From: Viola odorata
Taxonomy: Eukaryota > Streptophyta > Magnoliopsida > Malpighiales > Violaceae
Direction of reading: 5' to 3'
NCBI GenBank assembly: GCA_963691705.1
Contig: OY829545.1
Span: 44,007,475 to 44,071,474, forward strand
Length of the DNA: 64,000 nt
Made by a program: the position numbers and the translations under genes. Of the stretch, positions 45,535-55,937 are shown one piece after another (within the stretch, counting starts at the first letter, position 1; each line of letters opens with the position of its first letter). The notes beneath the pieces were generated by a model. The model was not told the origin of the DNA. It was given only the letters and a program-made list of their open reading frames with translations, and did no database searches.

Positions 45535-46947
45535 ATGCACATCACCTTTGAACATATCCCCCGAGAGGACAATGCCGTGGTAGACAACCTTGCCAAAACG
45601 GCAGCTAATCAGGAGGCAATCATACCCGAGGACGTGTATTACGAGGAAACGTCAGCGCCGTCCTTCATAGAGGAGCAGTTGTCGCTGTGTGTAGAAGAAA
45701 TTGAAAAGGATTGGAGGATACCTGTGATAAAATTCTTGAAGCATGACGAGTTGCCGAGTGATAATGCGGAAAGGAAAAAAGTATTGAAACAAGCGGCAAG
45801 ATACACCTACTATGATGGGGAACTAATCCGGAGATGTTTCTCCCACCCAGCGGCAAAATGCATAACTGAACAGGAAGGCCTCCACACCCTGCGAGAGATT
45901 CATGAAAGGATCTGTGGTATGCACGTATCGGGCGGCACTATGGGCGCACAAGTGTTTCGGTCAGGATTTTACTGGCTCACCATCTGCAGGGATTGCAACA
46001 ACTTCGTGCAAACATGTCACAAATGCCAAGAATTTGCTAAAATCCCCTGGCGACCTGCCACAGAAATCTCTCAAATCGTGGCCCCTTGCCCTTTCGCTAA
46101 ATGGGGAATTGACATTCTAGGCCCTTTTCCTAAGGCGAGATCCCAGCTGAAATTCGTAATCATGGTTGTGGACTACTTCACAAAGTGGGCAGAAGCGGAG
46201 GCGGTAGCCAACATTACAACAGAGAAAGTATGGCACTTCTTTAAGCACCAAGTTATCATGCGCTTCGGGGTACCTCGTGTGCTGGTCAGTGACAACGGGA
46301 CACAATTTACCAGCCACTTCTTCAAGGAACAGTGTGAGGAATTCCATATCGAACAAAGGTTTTCCTCCGTGGTGCATCCCCAGACTAACGGCCAGGCAGA
46401 GGTGACCAATCGAAGCATCCTGAGTGGCATTAAGAAAAATCTGGAGGGCTCAAAAAAGAAATGGCTAAATAAACTACCTTATGTAATGTGGGCCTACCGC
46501 ATGACTGTTAAAACTAGCACAGGGGAAACGCCCTTTGCGATGGCCTTTGGCGCCGAAGCTGTCACGCCTATGGAAATCGACACCCTAAGCCTAAGGGTTG
46601 AATACTTCAAGGAGGAGCTAAACGAAGAAAGGTTACGAGCTAACCTTGACGCGCTACCTGATCTACATGAGGAAGTCCTCCTGAAAACAATGCACTATAA
46701 AAGGAAAATGGCGCGTTATCACAATAGACATGTTAAGGAGTGGCTGCTCAAAGCAGGAGACTTGGTGCTGAGGGACAAGCGAGCGGCGGGCCAACGGATG
46801 TGGAAACTTAGCTCGAATTGGGAGGACCCATACCGTGTCACCCGCGTTATCGGGAAGGGGGCATATCACCTGGAAACACTTGACGGTACCCCCTTACCTA
46901 ACTCTTGGAATATTGCTCGCTTGAAATTATATCATTCTAGAATTTGA
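45535..46947 (+). CDS. Integrase ORF of the Tat-type element (470 aa, open)
   Basis: Longest undamaged pol segment. It starts in the tail of the second RNase H (HIPREDNAVVDNLAKTA). The zinc-binding region has HEGLH-like and CHKCQEFAK elements near 45890-46035. The catalytic core has GIDILGPFPKAR (Asp), VSDNGTQFTSHF (Asp) and [12 protein letters not shown] (Glu), so the DDE triad is complete. The end is LVLRDKRAAGQRMWKLSSNW then WNIARLKLYHSRI, the normal Tat integrase terminus. It would be made as part of the polyprotein; the ATG at 45535 is internal and not a true start. Confidence 0.85.
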   Translation: MHITFEHIPREDNAVVDNLAKTAANQEAIIPEDVYYEETSAPSFIEEQLSLCVEEIEKDWRIPVIKFLKHDELPSDNAERKKVLKQAARYTYYDGELIRRCFSHPAAKCITEQEGLHTLREIHERICGMHVSGGTMGAQVFRSGFYWLTICRDCNNFVQTCHKCQEFAKIPWRPATEISQIVAPCPFAKWGIDILGPFPKARSQLKFVIMVVDYFTKWAEAEAVANITTEKVWHFFKHQVIMRFGVPRVLVSDNGTQFTSHFFKEQCEEFHIEQRFSSVVHPQTNGQAEVTNRSILSGIKKNLEGSKKKWLNKLPYVMWAYRMTVKTSTGETPFAMAFGAEAVTPMEIDTLSLRVEYFKEELNEERLRANLDALPDLHEEVLLKTMHYKRKMARYHNRHVKEWLLKAGDLVLRDKRAAGQRMWKLSSNWEDPYRVTRVIGKGAYHLETLDGTPLPNSWNIARLKLYHSRI

Positions 46948-47037
46948 CATGCCGTGGCGAATGCTCTAACAACTATTTTGGAGATATCTCTTGTGTTCTT
47001 TGTTGGTTGTCTGTGGTGTGCAGATAACAGAAGAAGG

Positions 47038-47550
47038 TGTCGGGAGTGAAAAGTCCTAACCTTGTGGCAAACCGGGCTAACACAGACGGGCCACCAAGAC
47101 GAGGCACGCCCCGGCGACCCTAGAAATATATGGTGTTGGAAGTGAAAATTCTATCCTTGTGAGGCCGGCCTTGATCAGGTGGCTCACTAAGAGGAGATAG
47201 GCTCCAGCACTGGCGGGAGTGCAAAGTCCTATCCTGGGATACCCGTGCTCACATAGACGGTATACCAAGACGAGGCACGCCCCGACTCCCCTGGGAGTGC
47301 AAATCCCACCCTTGTGACAACCCGTGCTCACATAGGCGGTTGATCACTAAGATGAGGCACGACCCCAGGGAAGATAAAAACTCCACCCCGAAAGTGAAAA
47401 TCCTACCTTTACGATGGTGGCGCTAACACAGGCACATCGTTAAGATGAGGCACATTTTGAGGTGCGAGGTGACAACGCTGAGAAGTGAAAAGTCCTATCC
47501 TCGTGATGACGGCCTTGATCAGGCGGCTCACTGAGATGTGGCACTTCTTG
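47038..47550 (+). repeat. Degenerate tandem repeat after pol, about six units of 75-100 bp
   Basis: Each unit has gggagtgaaaagtcctatcc-like sequence, then a ctcacatagacgg-like piece, then aagatgaggcacg. Units begin near 47041, 47130, 47206, 47290, 47392 and 47481. Such repeats between pol and the 3' LTR are common in Tat-lineage elements. Confidence 0.75.
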
Positions 47551-48289
47551 GCCAATTGAGGAAATATAAGGAGTCACGATACCCCAGCGAGTAACCGGAA
47601 GGAACAAACGCGGTGAAGGTGGCTGGATGAGTATGTGACACGAGCGACATCTCGGGGGGATCGCGCCAAGTGAGCTTGGAGAATACGCGGCAACACCCCA
47701 AGGTAATTAAGACCTTTTGTCATGTCGCTACTAACACAAACAATAAGTGAAAATGTGCAGGAAAGTTGGCAAAGCATCGAGGTGGTGAAGCACCCGAGAA
47801 AGTAATGATGCCGTGGAAAGGCAAAGTATCCCGATCGAATGACGGTCATCTTGTTACCGTAAACCCAGTGCGAGATGAATTAGAACGCCAGTTCAGTTTT
47901 AACCGCACGGGCCCTCATGAAGAGGAGAAAAGCGCGACACCGCTTTGAACATTACATGTCATGACCCCGCGAAGAAGGCCCGAATGCGCGTGCGACATCA
48001 CTGTATCAACATTGGTGTTACAAGTCTACAAATAAACAGCAACAAACTAAGAAAGACCATCGACAAAGGAAAGTTAAGGCTAAAATATATACGTTGTTCA
48101 TACAAGAGCGGAGGCTTGCGCCAGTAAAAAAGCCTTGAAACACAAAAGAGCAAAAAGGAAAGACGCCCTACGTACAAAAAGAACAAAAATCTATGGCCCT
48201 GGCAGGCTGTTATCTCCCTCACTTCCCTGCGGCCTCTTCACCCAATAGTAGCCAGCTTCCGTATGGCCTCCTGACTTATCTTTGAAGAG
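47551..48289. other. Non-coding stretch between repeat block and antisense ORFs
   Basis: No ORF or repeat that I can support, apart from a possible downstream extension of the antisense ORF 1 region (48191-48289 on the - strand) after its stop at 48290. Confidence 0.4.
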
Positions 48290-50542
48290 CTAAATGATAG
48301 CGGTGGCATCAAACTTATCTCGGCCATAGCGTTCAATGAAACAGTTAGCCATAATGCCCGCGGTCTGCTCCAAGAACCATTGGCATTTGTCCGCCGTCTC
48401 TTTCTCAAGCACGACACGCTGGTCCCGCTCTACCTGTAGGTCGGCATCCTTGGTGGCTTCCCGCCCTTTAGCCTCCTCTAATTCCTTTCTTATAGTCGCC
48501 AGGCTGGCCTCCATATTCTGCCGCTCTTCTGCATATTTCCTCGTCTCTTCTCAATACCTCCCAAACTCCTCTTGGTTCCTGTTAATCTCCTCCAAAAGCT
48601 GACGATTAGTGTCGCGCCACTCTTTGGAGGAAGAGCTGAGAGAGCTGACTTGTTTCGTCACGTCCTTTGACCAATAGTGGAAGTCCTGAAGAGTAGAGAA
48701 TAGTTGAGTACGTATCCGCTGCAGTTGGTCCCCGTGGGCATGAGAAAGGAAAGCTCGCTCCTCCTCCTCAAGCGAAAACATATGCGCCGCCAAGTAAGCA
48801 GATGTCGCTAGAGAGCTGTCACCCTCTAGCGCTGGGAACCCCCATTGACAAATATTGCTTAAGTCGACCTAGTGGGTGGCGGTCCCGCTAGAAAGCATGG
48901 TACTCAAGTCAACCATCAAACAGGGAGTCTCAACGGACGCAAGGGAAGGAGAGATTATTTGAGTGGTTGCAGGGACAAAGAAGATGTCAAGAGGAGACGG
49001 AGGGGAGTGAGAGGATGTTCCTGCGTCAAGACCAAAACCCTTGGCCTGGAAAGGAGGAAAGTCACTCTCCGACAGGTCGCTTATGAATCCCAGTGGATGG
49101 CTAGGAGGAGGAGATGACGCGGCAAAAGAAGAAGGATATTGAGGAAAGGGCGCGGAAGCAGCCCTGTTCCTCGGCAACTGAACGACTTGATCGCCTGGCA
49201 AGGGACTAGTACCAGCGACACCTTCCTGCCTTTCCTGATCGGCGGCAAGACCATCCGATGAAGGGGCATCCTCGCTGAGGCGCGACCTCTTAGGACCAAG
49301 AATACGCGTCAGGTCCATACCGTCGCAGGAAGGAATAGTAGAAGAAACAGAGCAGTATCCTACAAAGAAAAATAAAGAGAGTAAGGGGACAAGTGAATGG
49401 AATAATAAATTTACAAGAATTTACGAGAACAACCTCAGAAACCGGAGCAGAAGGACAAGTAGGAGTGATGACGCGAATACGGATAGTCCTTCTCTTCCTC
49501 TTAGTAATTGGAGGTCGAGAAGATGACGCTTGGGTGGGATCCGCGCTTGTGGAAGAAATGGGCTCAGTAGTTGAAGCAGCAGTAACCTCCGCGTGAGGAC
49601 GAGAAGAAGACTTAGGCGCAGAAGTGGGCAGGTGTGCAATGTTAGCAGCGGCACCAGCAGTAGCAGCAGCAAGAGCCTCTTTTTCCCTCCTCCGCTGAGT
49701 TTTTTTTTCTCATTTCTTGATACACTCGAGTTTCCACCCGGATGGAGGATCTACAGGAATAAGAGAAAAACGTCAGAGTTAGTACCGACAGGGAATAACG
49801 AATGAAATAAAGGATGCTCACTTTGGATACAGCCTTGGATGTCGCCCCGACATGCAAGCTCGCGAGTATGGACACTAGGAATCCCTGTCAGGTTGAGCAA
49901 TTCACCCAACTAACCTTGCTCAACTGGTCCTAGGCGTTGCCTTCCACCCCAGGCGCCGTCCCTAATGCTCAAATTAAACCCACTTCGCCACAAAGGCTCA
50001 GGCAAAGTGACGATAAAAAACCCCTACTTCCAAGCGTCAACAGAGGATTCAAGATGTAACAATTTCCAAGTGAAGGGTTTTAGTGAGTCATCGTCATAGT
50101 GAGGCGATATCGCTATAACACCATTGCTATGATTATATAGTTGAAAAAGCGATCGAAGCAGCAATAGAGAAGGGGATTCAATTCCTACATGTCTACAGAG
50201 AGCTATAAAGGCATAATTGCCACAGTAAGCATTCGGGCTTAACTGGGCAGCGTTCAAATCAAATTCAGAAATCAATTCTGCAATCAAAGGATTCAGAGGG
50301 AGTCGAAAACCATAATTAAACATTTTTGCATAAAGAATCCTACGGTTGCCAGGTAGCTCGCTGTTGAGACGAAGTGACTTAGGGGCAACTTCAGTGGAAT
50401 ACCCATCCAAATGATCAAGGTTGGCATTATAATTTCGCAACCGTCGCCGAAGAACGGCGGAGGAAGTAATGGTGGAAACGGTATTCTCAATATCTCCTTC
50501 CCCAGCAGATTGGGGTTGGGAATAACGGCGATTACGAGCCAT
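48290..50542 (-). pseudogene. Antisense ORF 1 of the Tat-type element (broken)
   Basis: An ATG at 50542 (MARNRRYSQPQSAGE) was chosen because it aligns with the start of antisense ORF 2. The N-terminal domain (YGFRLPLNPLIAELISEFDL, NAAQLSPNAY, SLLLLRSLFQLY, SSVDAWK, LWRSGFNL) resembles, from memory, the plant putative gypsy-type transposon domain (Pfam Transposase_28-like), of unknown function. A stop at 50024 and shifts follow. The C-terminal half (49318-48290) has a Ser/Pro-rich linker, then a coiled coil (LEEEERAFLSHAHGDQLQRI, NMEASLATIRKELEEAK, VERDQRVVLEKE). A TATA box lies 156 bases upstream. Not an overlap artefact, because there is no sense ORF here. Confidence 0.7.
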
Positions 50543-50697
50543 GAGTAAAGCTAAAATAAGGGTAGAGCAGAAGGTACCTTTTTGGAAAAGAAGGTTGGGG
50601 CACCCAGGCGGCGGCGGATCGCAAGGAGAAGAAGGAAAGTTGTGTTCTTTTCTTAGGGAAAGAAGCAGCAAAAGATGAGAAAAGAGTATGAGAAGGG

Positions 50698-50705
50698 TTT
50701 TATAA
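50698..50705 (-). promoter_or_regulatory. TATA box upstream of antisense ORF 1
   Basis: The - strand reads ggTTATAAAAccc, 156 bases before the ATG at 50542. The leader is pyrimidine-rich, as in plant 5' UTRs. Confidence 0.5.
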
Positions 50706-51207
50706 CCCTAGGGCCCAAGTGAAATGACAGATCAAGTGATCATTGCGTGTGACGTGTCAAAAACAAGAGACGCGAGAAACAGGTACAGTCTCAGGCGAGT
50801 GAAAAGACGCTTTCAGCCTCACCATTCCCCTAGAGCTTCCCTCTCTGGACACGTGTGCCTAGAACATCATGACTGTCTCTTGTGCGTCAACAAAAGAATT
50901 CAGAGCATTAAATGCTCTGAAAAGTGGAGTCAGATCCGACAAAAGAGAAGGCAAGTTACAACGCCGTGACACGCAAAAAGTATAGCACATAGTACAAGCA
51001 GACAAGCGATAAGTAAACTCAACAGGAAGGCGACATCACAAAGGTATATGTGTTATTCGGCCAAGTATACAAGATTTATTAGTTATTACAAAGCAAGGAA
51101 GCGACATCAAAGTCCAAATAGAAAAAATAGTAACAACAGAACAACAGATAGTAAAGCGACACCTCGATCAACTGGCATCGAATGGGCCTTGCATGGGTGT
51201 CGTCTCG

Positions 51208-53373
51208 TCACTCCTCTTCGGAGGAAAAGAAGCCTTCCTTATTCTCATCAATTTCTTTCATCTTCACGGAGGCATACTCGGCAACCTGAGTAGGATCAAA
51301 AGTCTTACCATGACATTGATCCACGAGCCCAATAGTAAAGGCCCGCACAACCTTTTTTTCCCACCAAGTCACCTTTGACGAAGCCTTCGCCAAATCATCA
51401 TCGCGAGACGATATCTCTTCACGAAGAAGAGAATTCTTCTTCTCGGCAGCCACCAGCTCAGCCTCCAAAGTCTCAACCTTGGCTTTTCCTTTAAACCTCT
51501 CCAGAGCAAGGTCAGCACGACACTCGCGCAGTTCAGCCTGGGTACATTTCTGGAGCCGCGTCAACTCTTCCACTTTGGCCAAGGCACCCGGATCTTGAAA
51601 CTGCTCACTGTGGGCCTTGATGAAGTAGTGATGCTCCCGGAAGACAGCAAGGTAGTTATTCATAACGCGAGCGCGTTGAACATTAGGAGGAAGCTGCAGT
51701 AACCTATTCTCATCCTCAGGGACGCGGAACATCTCGCATGCCAAGATAGCCGTGGGTTGGTCTCGCGACAAGGGGTGTGATACACCCAAGGCACGAAACC
51801 CGTCAGTCCCAAACTTCGACAAGTCTAGTTGATGGGAAGGGGCCCCTCGGGGCCCGTCAAGGGAGAGATCCACGACAAAGGAAGGGGCCGAACTATCGAC
51901 TGAACCACCGGTATCTTGAATAGATGTAAGGAACAACGGACAAGGAGACTTTGGTGGAAAGCAAAAGGAACCAGTAGTACCCTGAACTGGTGCCACCACG
52001 TCAGGAATATCGGAACCAATGGGCGAATGAGGAGGCTCCATGACTAGAGTGGAGTCTGTCACCAACGGTGATACCACTGTAGCCGCGGGAACCCCGTTGG
52101 GAGGAGACGACCTCGGAGTTGAGGAAGTATCGCCAGGTGGCACGGCAACCTCTCCAGCGGCACCAAGTGAAGCGGTAGCGCGAGGAGCGGCAGGGACTGT
52201 CGCTGGGGCAGGAGCAGGCCGAGCAGCCATCTACCCCACCCGAGTCTCGCTCTCCTCCCTCAGTCTCTTTCGCTGAGCCGCGGAGGCTGGGTGAAGACTT
52301 AGCTCTGTATCCATGTCCTCCATATCCTCGGCCCCGTAAGAAAATATCTTTGTCTCAATTATTGGCGAACCAGAGCTGGATACCCTCTTCCGAGTTGGCA
52401 ACCAATTCTCCACGAAGCAAGAAGCGCGGCTAGAAGTACCACACTCCCTCGAAAGAGCCGCATACGAAGCCCTTTTCTTTATGGGCATACAGTGGTTAGC
52501 CTGAGTCCCAGCAGAAGTAGAAGGAGTTGTCGCTGGAGACGGAATAATTTTGGGAGGAGTGTCACCCTTTGGAAGTGGACGAGCGACAGTATCCCTTGCG
52601 AGAAGTTATGTTAGTAAACAAGGGATAAGTAAGATAATGACAAAGCCCAAAAACTCACCTATGGTACACTCAGGTAAAGGCATATACAAGGCAAAGTTTC
52701 GGATCTGGAAGGATGACTCCATCTCTAACAAGGTGTTGGCCTGGCCTAATTCTTCCCTAGATAGGACTACTGGTTTCACCCAATCGACAACACCCAGGTT
52801 GAAGCCAGAGCGCCACAGACGAGAGGGTAATTCGACAACGAAGAAACCACTCTTCCAGTCTTCGACGCTCTCCTCAAATCCTTGAAATCTTTGCCAAAAA
52901 GGCCCGACTAAGGCATCACCCCACCTTGGGGTAATATCAACGAAGCTGTTGCAACAGACTAGGGTCAAAAATTTGTGAAACAAAGCGACAGAGGGAATGA
53001 GAATATCTTTCAACTCGCAAGCGTGAAGGAAAGCGTAGATGCCACTCCACAAGGAAGGGGTGATCTGCGCAGGGTTAAGCCCATACTCACGCAGTACATT
53101 CTCTAGTGTGGTATGAACAGGGAGGCAGAACCCATACTGAAACATCTTAAAATAATGCATCCTACGAGTCCCCCAAAGCTTGCTAAGGAGACTCATAGTG
53201 CTAGTAGGAATAGAAGGACGGTAATCCCTGGGGAAAGTAATGTCATTACTTTCTAATTTGAGGCGCAAAATAGTGGGGCAAGTAAAGATGCTAGGAGTAT
53301 TCTCAATTTTGGGATCTAGAGGGGCTGCCCTAGGAATAACCAGAGAGCCGGACTGAGATCTCGTGCGAGGCAT
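51208..53373 (-). pseudogene. Antisense ORF 2 of the Tat-type element (paralog of ORF 1)
   Basis: ATG at 53373 (MPRTRSQSGSLVIPRAAPLD). The domain has YGFCLPVHTTLENVLREYGL, NPAQITPSLW, VALFHKFL, ESVEDWKSGFFVV and LWRSGFNLGVVDW, matching ORF 1 in order and spacing. After about 52660 a candidate 64-base intron (gtgagt at 52658 to gcaag at 52595) leads to PLPKGDTPPKI, CMPIKKRASYAAL and a TAG at 52231, but the joined frame is off by one base, so the splice is uncertain. The next 340 codons (MAARPAPAPATVP down to 51208) give an Ala/Pro-rich linker and a long coiled coil (ELTRLQKCTQAELRECRADL, VETLEAELVAAEKKNSLLRE) with an acidic end. Confidence 0.72.
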
Positions 53374-53516
53374 GACCGATAAGCAGCAAAAGGAAAATCA
53401 AAGCAAGATTGAGCAGAATACCTTGAAAAAGAAGAGCAAACTTAATAGGTGGATCGTCTGGATACGGGCGAGAGAATTTCCTTGGAGCGAGTGGAAAAAT
53501 GAAGAGAGACGCGAAA

Positions 53517-53526
53517 TTTAAAAGAA
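53517..53526 (-). promoter_or_regulatory. Weak TATA-like box upstream of antisense ORF 2
   Basis: TTTTAAATTT on the - strand, about 144 bases before the ATG, at nearly the same distance as the TATA box of ORF 1. The two leaders share cttcttttt and ggta-ttctgctc pieces. Confidence 0.35.
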
Positions 53527-53868
53527 GAGCAAAAGAGTAGAAAGAGGGAATGAATTTCCTTTTAAGAAAGACGGCTAAAAATCAGACGACCTGGCAGCCC
53601 ATCGCAGCAGGACACGTGTAAAATAAACGCAACACGTGGAAAGGTTCTGACAAGAAACTTAAAGTCAAGCACTCGCCTCGAACCTCGCAAAGGAAGGATC
53701 ATGAATTACAAGAAGTCAAAAAAGATGGTTGTGTGAAGCGATAACTAGCTCGTCAGCGTCAGTTACCCCATGAGACGACACAATACAGAAGTAAAGAAGG
53801 AAAAGCAAAATACTATTTTTATTCATTTATTCAAAGAGTCAGCGACATCTACAACAAACACGACATCG

Positions 53869-54318
53869 TTAATCCTCGTCAGCCCAGTCCATGTTATAGC
53901 AGTAATCATAGTCCTCCGAGGATGACGGCAACCCACTATTATAAGAAGGGAAAGGCTCATCAATCCTGCAGGACATTTGGCCAAGAAGCCTCCTCTATTG
54001 AAGCAGTGTGGAGATCCCCCCGATAGTGGACGTTGTTGACTTTGAATCAGTGTTCTGAATGGGAACTCCTTTCCTAGGAGGAGAGCGATTGACATGCAGC
54101 GATACCTCATCATCACTCTACAACGCAGAGTAGTGAGGTTCGTAACCGGCAAAGAAAGACTCGAAGACCTTCTTCATCGGCCTTTTTGGTTTCTTACGAC
54201 CCTTGCGTTTGGTGGGCCTCCATGGGGGCGATGGAGGAGGGTTGTCTGAGTCTAGTGATGTCAGAGGAGTCGACGGAGAGTCACGAGTAGTAGTACATAT
54301 GAAGCGAGAGTCAGCCAT
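53869..54318 (-). pseudogene. Antisense ORF 3 of the Tat-type element
   Basis: An ATG at 54318 (MADSRFICTTTRDSPSTPLT) was chosen because a TATA box lies 58 bases upstream. A basic patch (PTKRKGRKKPKRPMKK) may act as a nuclear signal. After FAGYEPHYSAL comes a TAG at 54118-54120, then the frame continues SDDEVSLHVN to an acidic end (SSSEDYDYCYNMDWADED). About 149 codons in total. I do not recognise the family. With a basic middle and acidic tail it could be a small nuclear protein, which is inference. Confidence 0.55.
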
Positions 54319-54375
54319 GGAGGTATCAATGGTAACAAAGAAGAAGGATGAACAAGAAAAAGTGAGGAAAACCCC

Positions 54376-54383
54376 ATTATATA
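54376..54383 (-). promoter_or_regulatory. TATA box upstream of antisense ORF 3
   Basis: The - strand reads ggcTATATAATgggg, 58 bases before the ATG at 54318. Confidence 0.5.
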
Positions 54384-54830
54384 GCCAGAACAAGGAGACA
54401 CCTCTGCCTTTTCGCGTGTTTCCAAGAATAATTAATACGTTCAGGAGCAATGACCATTGAGGGGAAAGATCTAATTTCGTAACTATAACTGTTGAAAGCC
54501 TGCGCCAACCAAAGGACACCTAAATAACCGCCCAATCGGGAGACACTGAAAAAACGGCGCGAAATAAATTGAAATTGGTTGAGATATCTATTATCATCTA
54601 CCAGTCAAGCAAAAGAAAGGGTGCGGGATCCCAGGGGACACTAAACTCATTTTACCGAATGAAGAGGTTCTTTTTCCAACAAGATACCATACAAGGAAGA
54701 AAAATATCAACAGCGTGGCAATATAACAAGGAAACTATTTTATTTATTTAAGGGCCTAACGGCCCGGGATTACACAAGGTAGCACTAAAGGAAACATAGA
54801 GAGACATGGCAGAAGGGTCCCCACTGCTGG

Positions 54831-55217
54831 TCAGACATTCGACCCAGCATTGTCATCTTCCCACTCCATGAAGGGAATATCTCTCAGGGCATCCGCAAGA
54901 GTGGTCAGTTCCGAAGAGCAGGCCCTCATGCCTTTCAGGTAGCACCCCCGCAAATCCTTCCTATGCTGCAGCATAACAATAAGTAGCTGAATTTGAGAAA
55001 CAACCACCGACAGCTTCACCACCTTCTCTACAGGGCTGAAGTCCTCCATGGAGATAATATTCTGCCTAGCCTGCAGGGGGGTCAGCATCCCCTGGAGCTC
55101 CAAGATATCCTCAAAAGTCTTGGTGCACAGCGACCCCAGGAAATCGATGTCTGCTTGAGTCAAGTTCCTTAGGGTGTGGGCCGTGGAGAGCAGGAAGTTT
55201 TTGGTAACTTCGTCCAT
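54831..55217 (-). CDS. Antisense ORF 4 of the Tat-type element (128 aa, open)
   Basis: ATG at 55217: MDEVTKNFLLSTAHTLRNLT, then FLGSLCTKTFEDILELQGML, LSVVVSQIQLLIVMLQ and an acidic C-terminus (FMEWEDDNAGSNV). An upstream in-frame extension to 55397 exists, but the inner ATG fits a TATA box 58 bases before it and a pyrimidine-rich leader. It is mostly helical in appearance, has no clear membrane segment and no family I recognise. It is the only antisense ORF without an internal stop. It lies between antisense ORF 3 and the 3' LTR of its host element, which starts 206 bases away. Confidence 0.6.
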   Translation of the reverse strand: MDEVTKNFLLSTAHTLRNLTQADIDFLGSLCTKTFEDILELQGMLTPLQARQNIISMEDFSPVEKVVKLSVVVSQIQLLIVMLQHRKDLRGCYLKGMRACSSELTTLADALRDIPFMEWEDDNAGSNV

Positions 55218-55274
55218 TGAACGAGGAGAGGAGAAGAAAGTTGAGAGAGTTGTGAAAACAAGTGCAGAAAAAAG

Positions 55275-55285
55275 CATATTTATAG
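55275..55285 (-). promoter_or_regulatory. TATA box upstream of antisense ORF 4
   Basis: The - strand reads ctataaatatg, 58 bases before the ATG at 55217 and about 138 bases inside the 3' LTR border. Confidence 0.55.
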
Positions 55286-55422
55286 AAAAGAAAAAGGTGT
55301 TTTGGAAAGATGTGTTTATTGACTGTGGAGCCCTCATTAATGCAGAAACCCCTGAAGAGGCAAGACTGGAGAAGAGGCAATAGCCCTTGGTAAACACTCG
55401 GGCTCATTTTCAGTTGGGCTTA

Positions 55423-55937
55423 TGATAACCTTTGACACCACTCCAGCGGTATCTCCGCCATCGCACTTGGCGACAAGGCCAGAACACTGTACATACCAAG
55501 GGGGACATGGCACTGTTCCTACCGCCCCTAGCATGGCGGCCGACCCTGGGATGGTCGACATCAATGGGGGGGCTCTCACACGACATCTGCACGGCGCCAT
55601 CCCATCCCAGGTCACGCATGACGTAACTCCGTATGACGTCACCTCACATGATGTCACTCTTTAGCACCCCAACGACACCTACCAGAGATAGCGCCTACCC
55701 TCTGTCGGTAAGATCCTTCCTTTACCTATAAATTCCCCCACCATTCCAGATAAGAGGGTAAGCGTAAGACAGCGTGTTGAACCCCTACCATTTTCACAAC
55801 TCATATTAACTTAAGCAACGGAGTGTTTACGCCGACGACCCCCACCAGCGCTTTGCAGGTAACGAAGACACCGGAATAGTATTCCTGACCAACCCCGCTT
55901 TGGCCGATCCTACTCAACAAATCTCAGACTCTTATCA
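55423..55937 (+). mobile_element. 3' LTR of the Tat-type element (515 bp)
   Basis: Starts TGATAACCTTTG and ends GACTCTTATCA. A TATA box (ctataaattcc) is near 55728-55738. The hairpin segment is at 55819-55860. Ends and hairpin match the solo LTR at 18846-19381. The following pentamer is gtgcg (55938-55942). Confidence 0.8.

Larger units (their letters stand above)
41545..55937 (+). mobile_element. Tat-lineage retrotransposon with antisense genes (5' LTR missing)
   Basis: Order: gag, protease, RT, RNase H, a second (archaeal-type) RNase H, integrase, a tandem-repeat block, four antisense ORFs and a 3' LTR ending at 55937. The second RNase H and a long region between pol and 3' LTR are hallmarks of the Tat lineage. 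Extra ORFs, including antisense ones, are known in plant Ty3/gypsy elements. The 5' LTR and primer site are absent: gag abuts a truncated chromovirus LTR near 41530-41545. The right flank is a - strand chromovirus gag. Confidence 0.85.

Noticed and set aside
52595..52658. Confirmed intron in antisense ORF 2
   Set aside because: Splice sites are plausible but the joined frame is off by one base, so it is kept as a candidate only.
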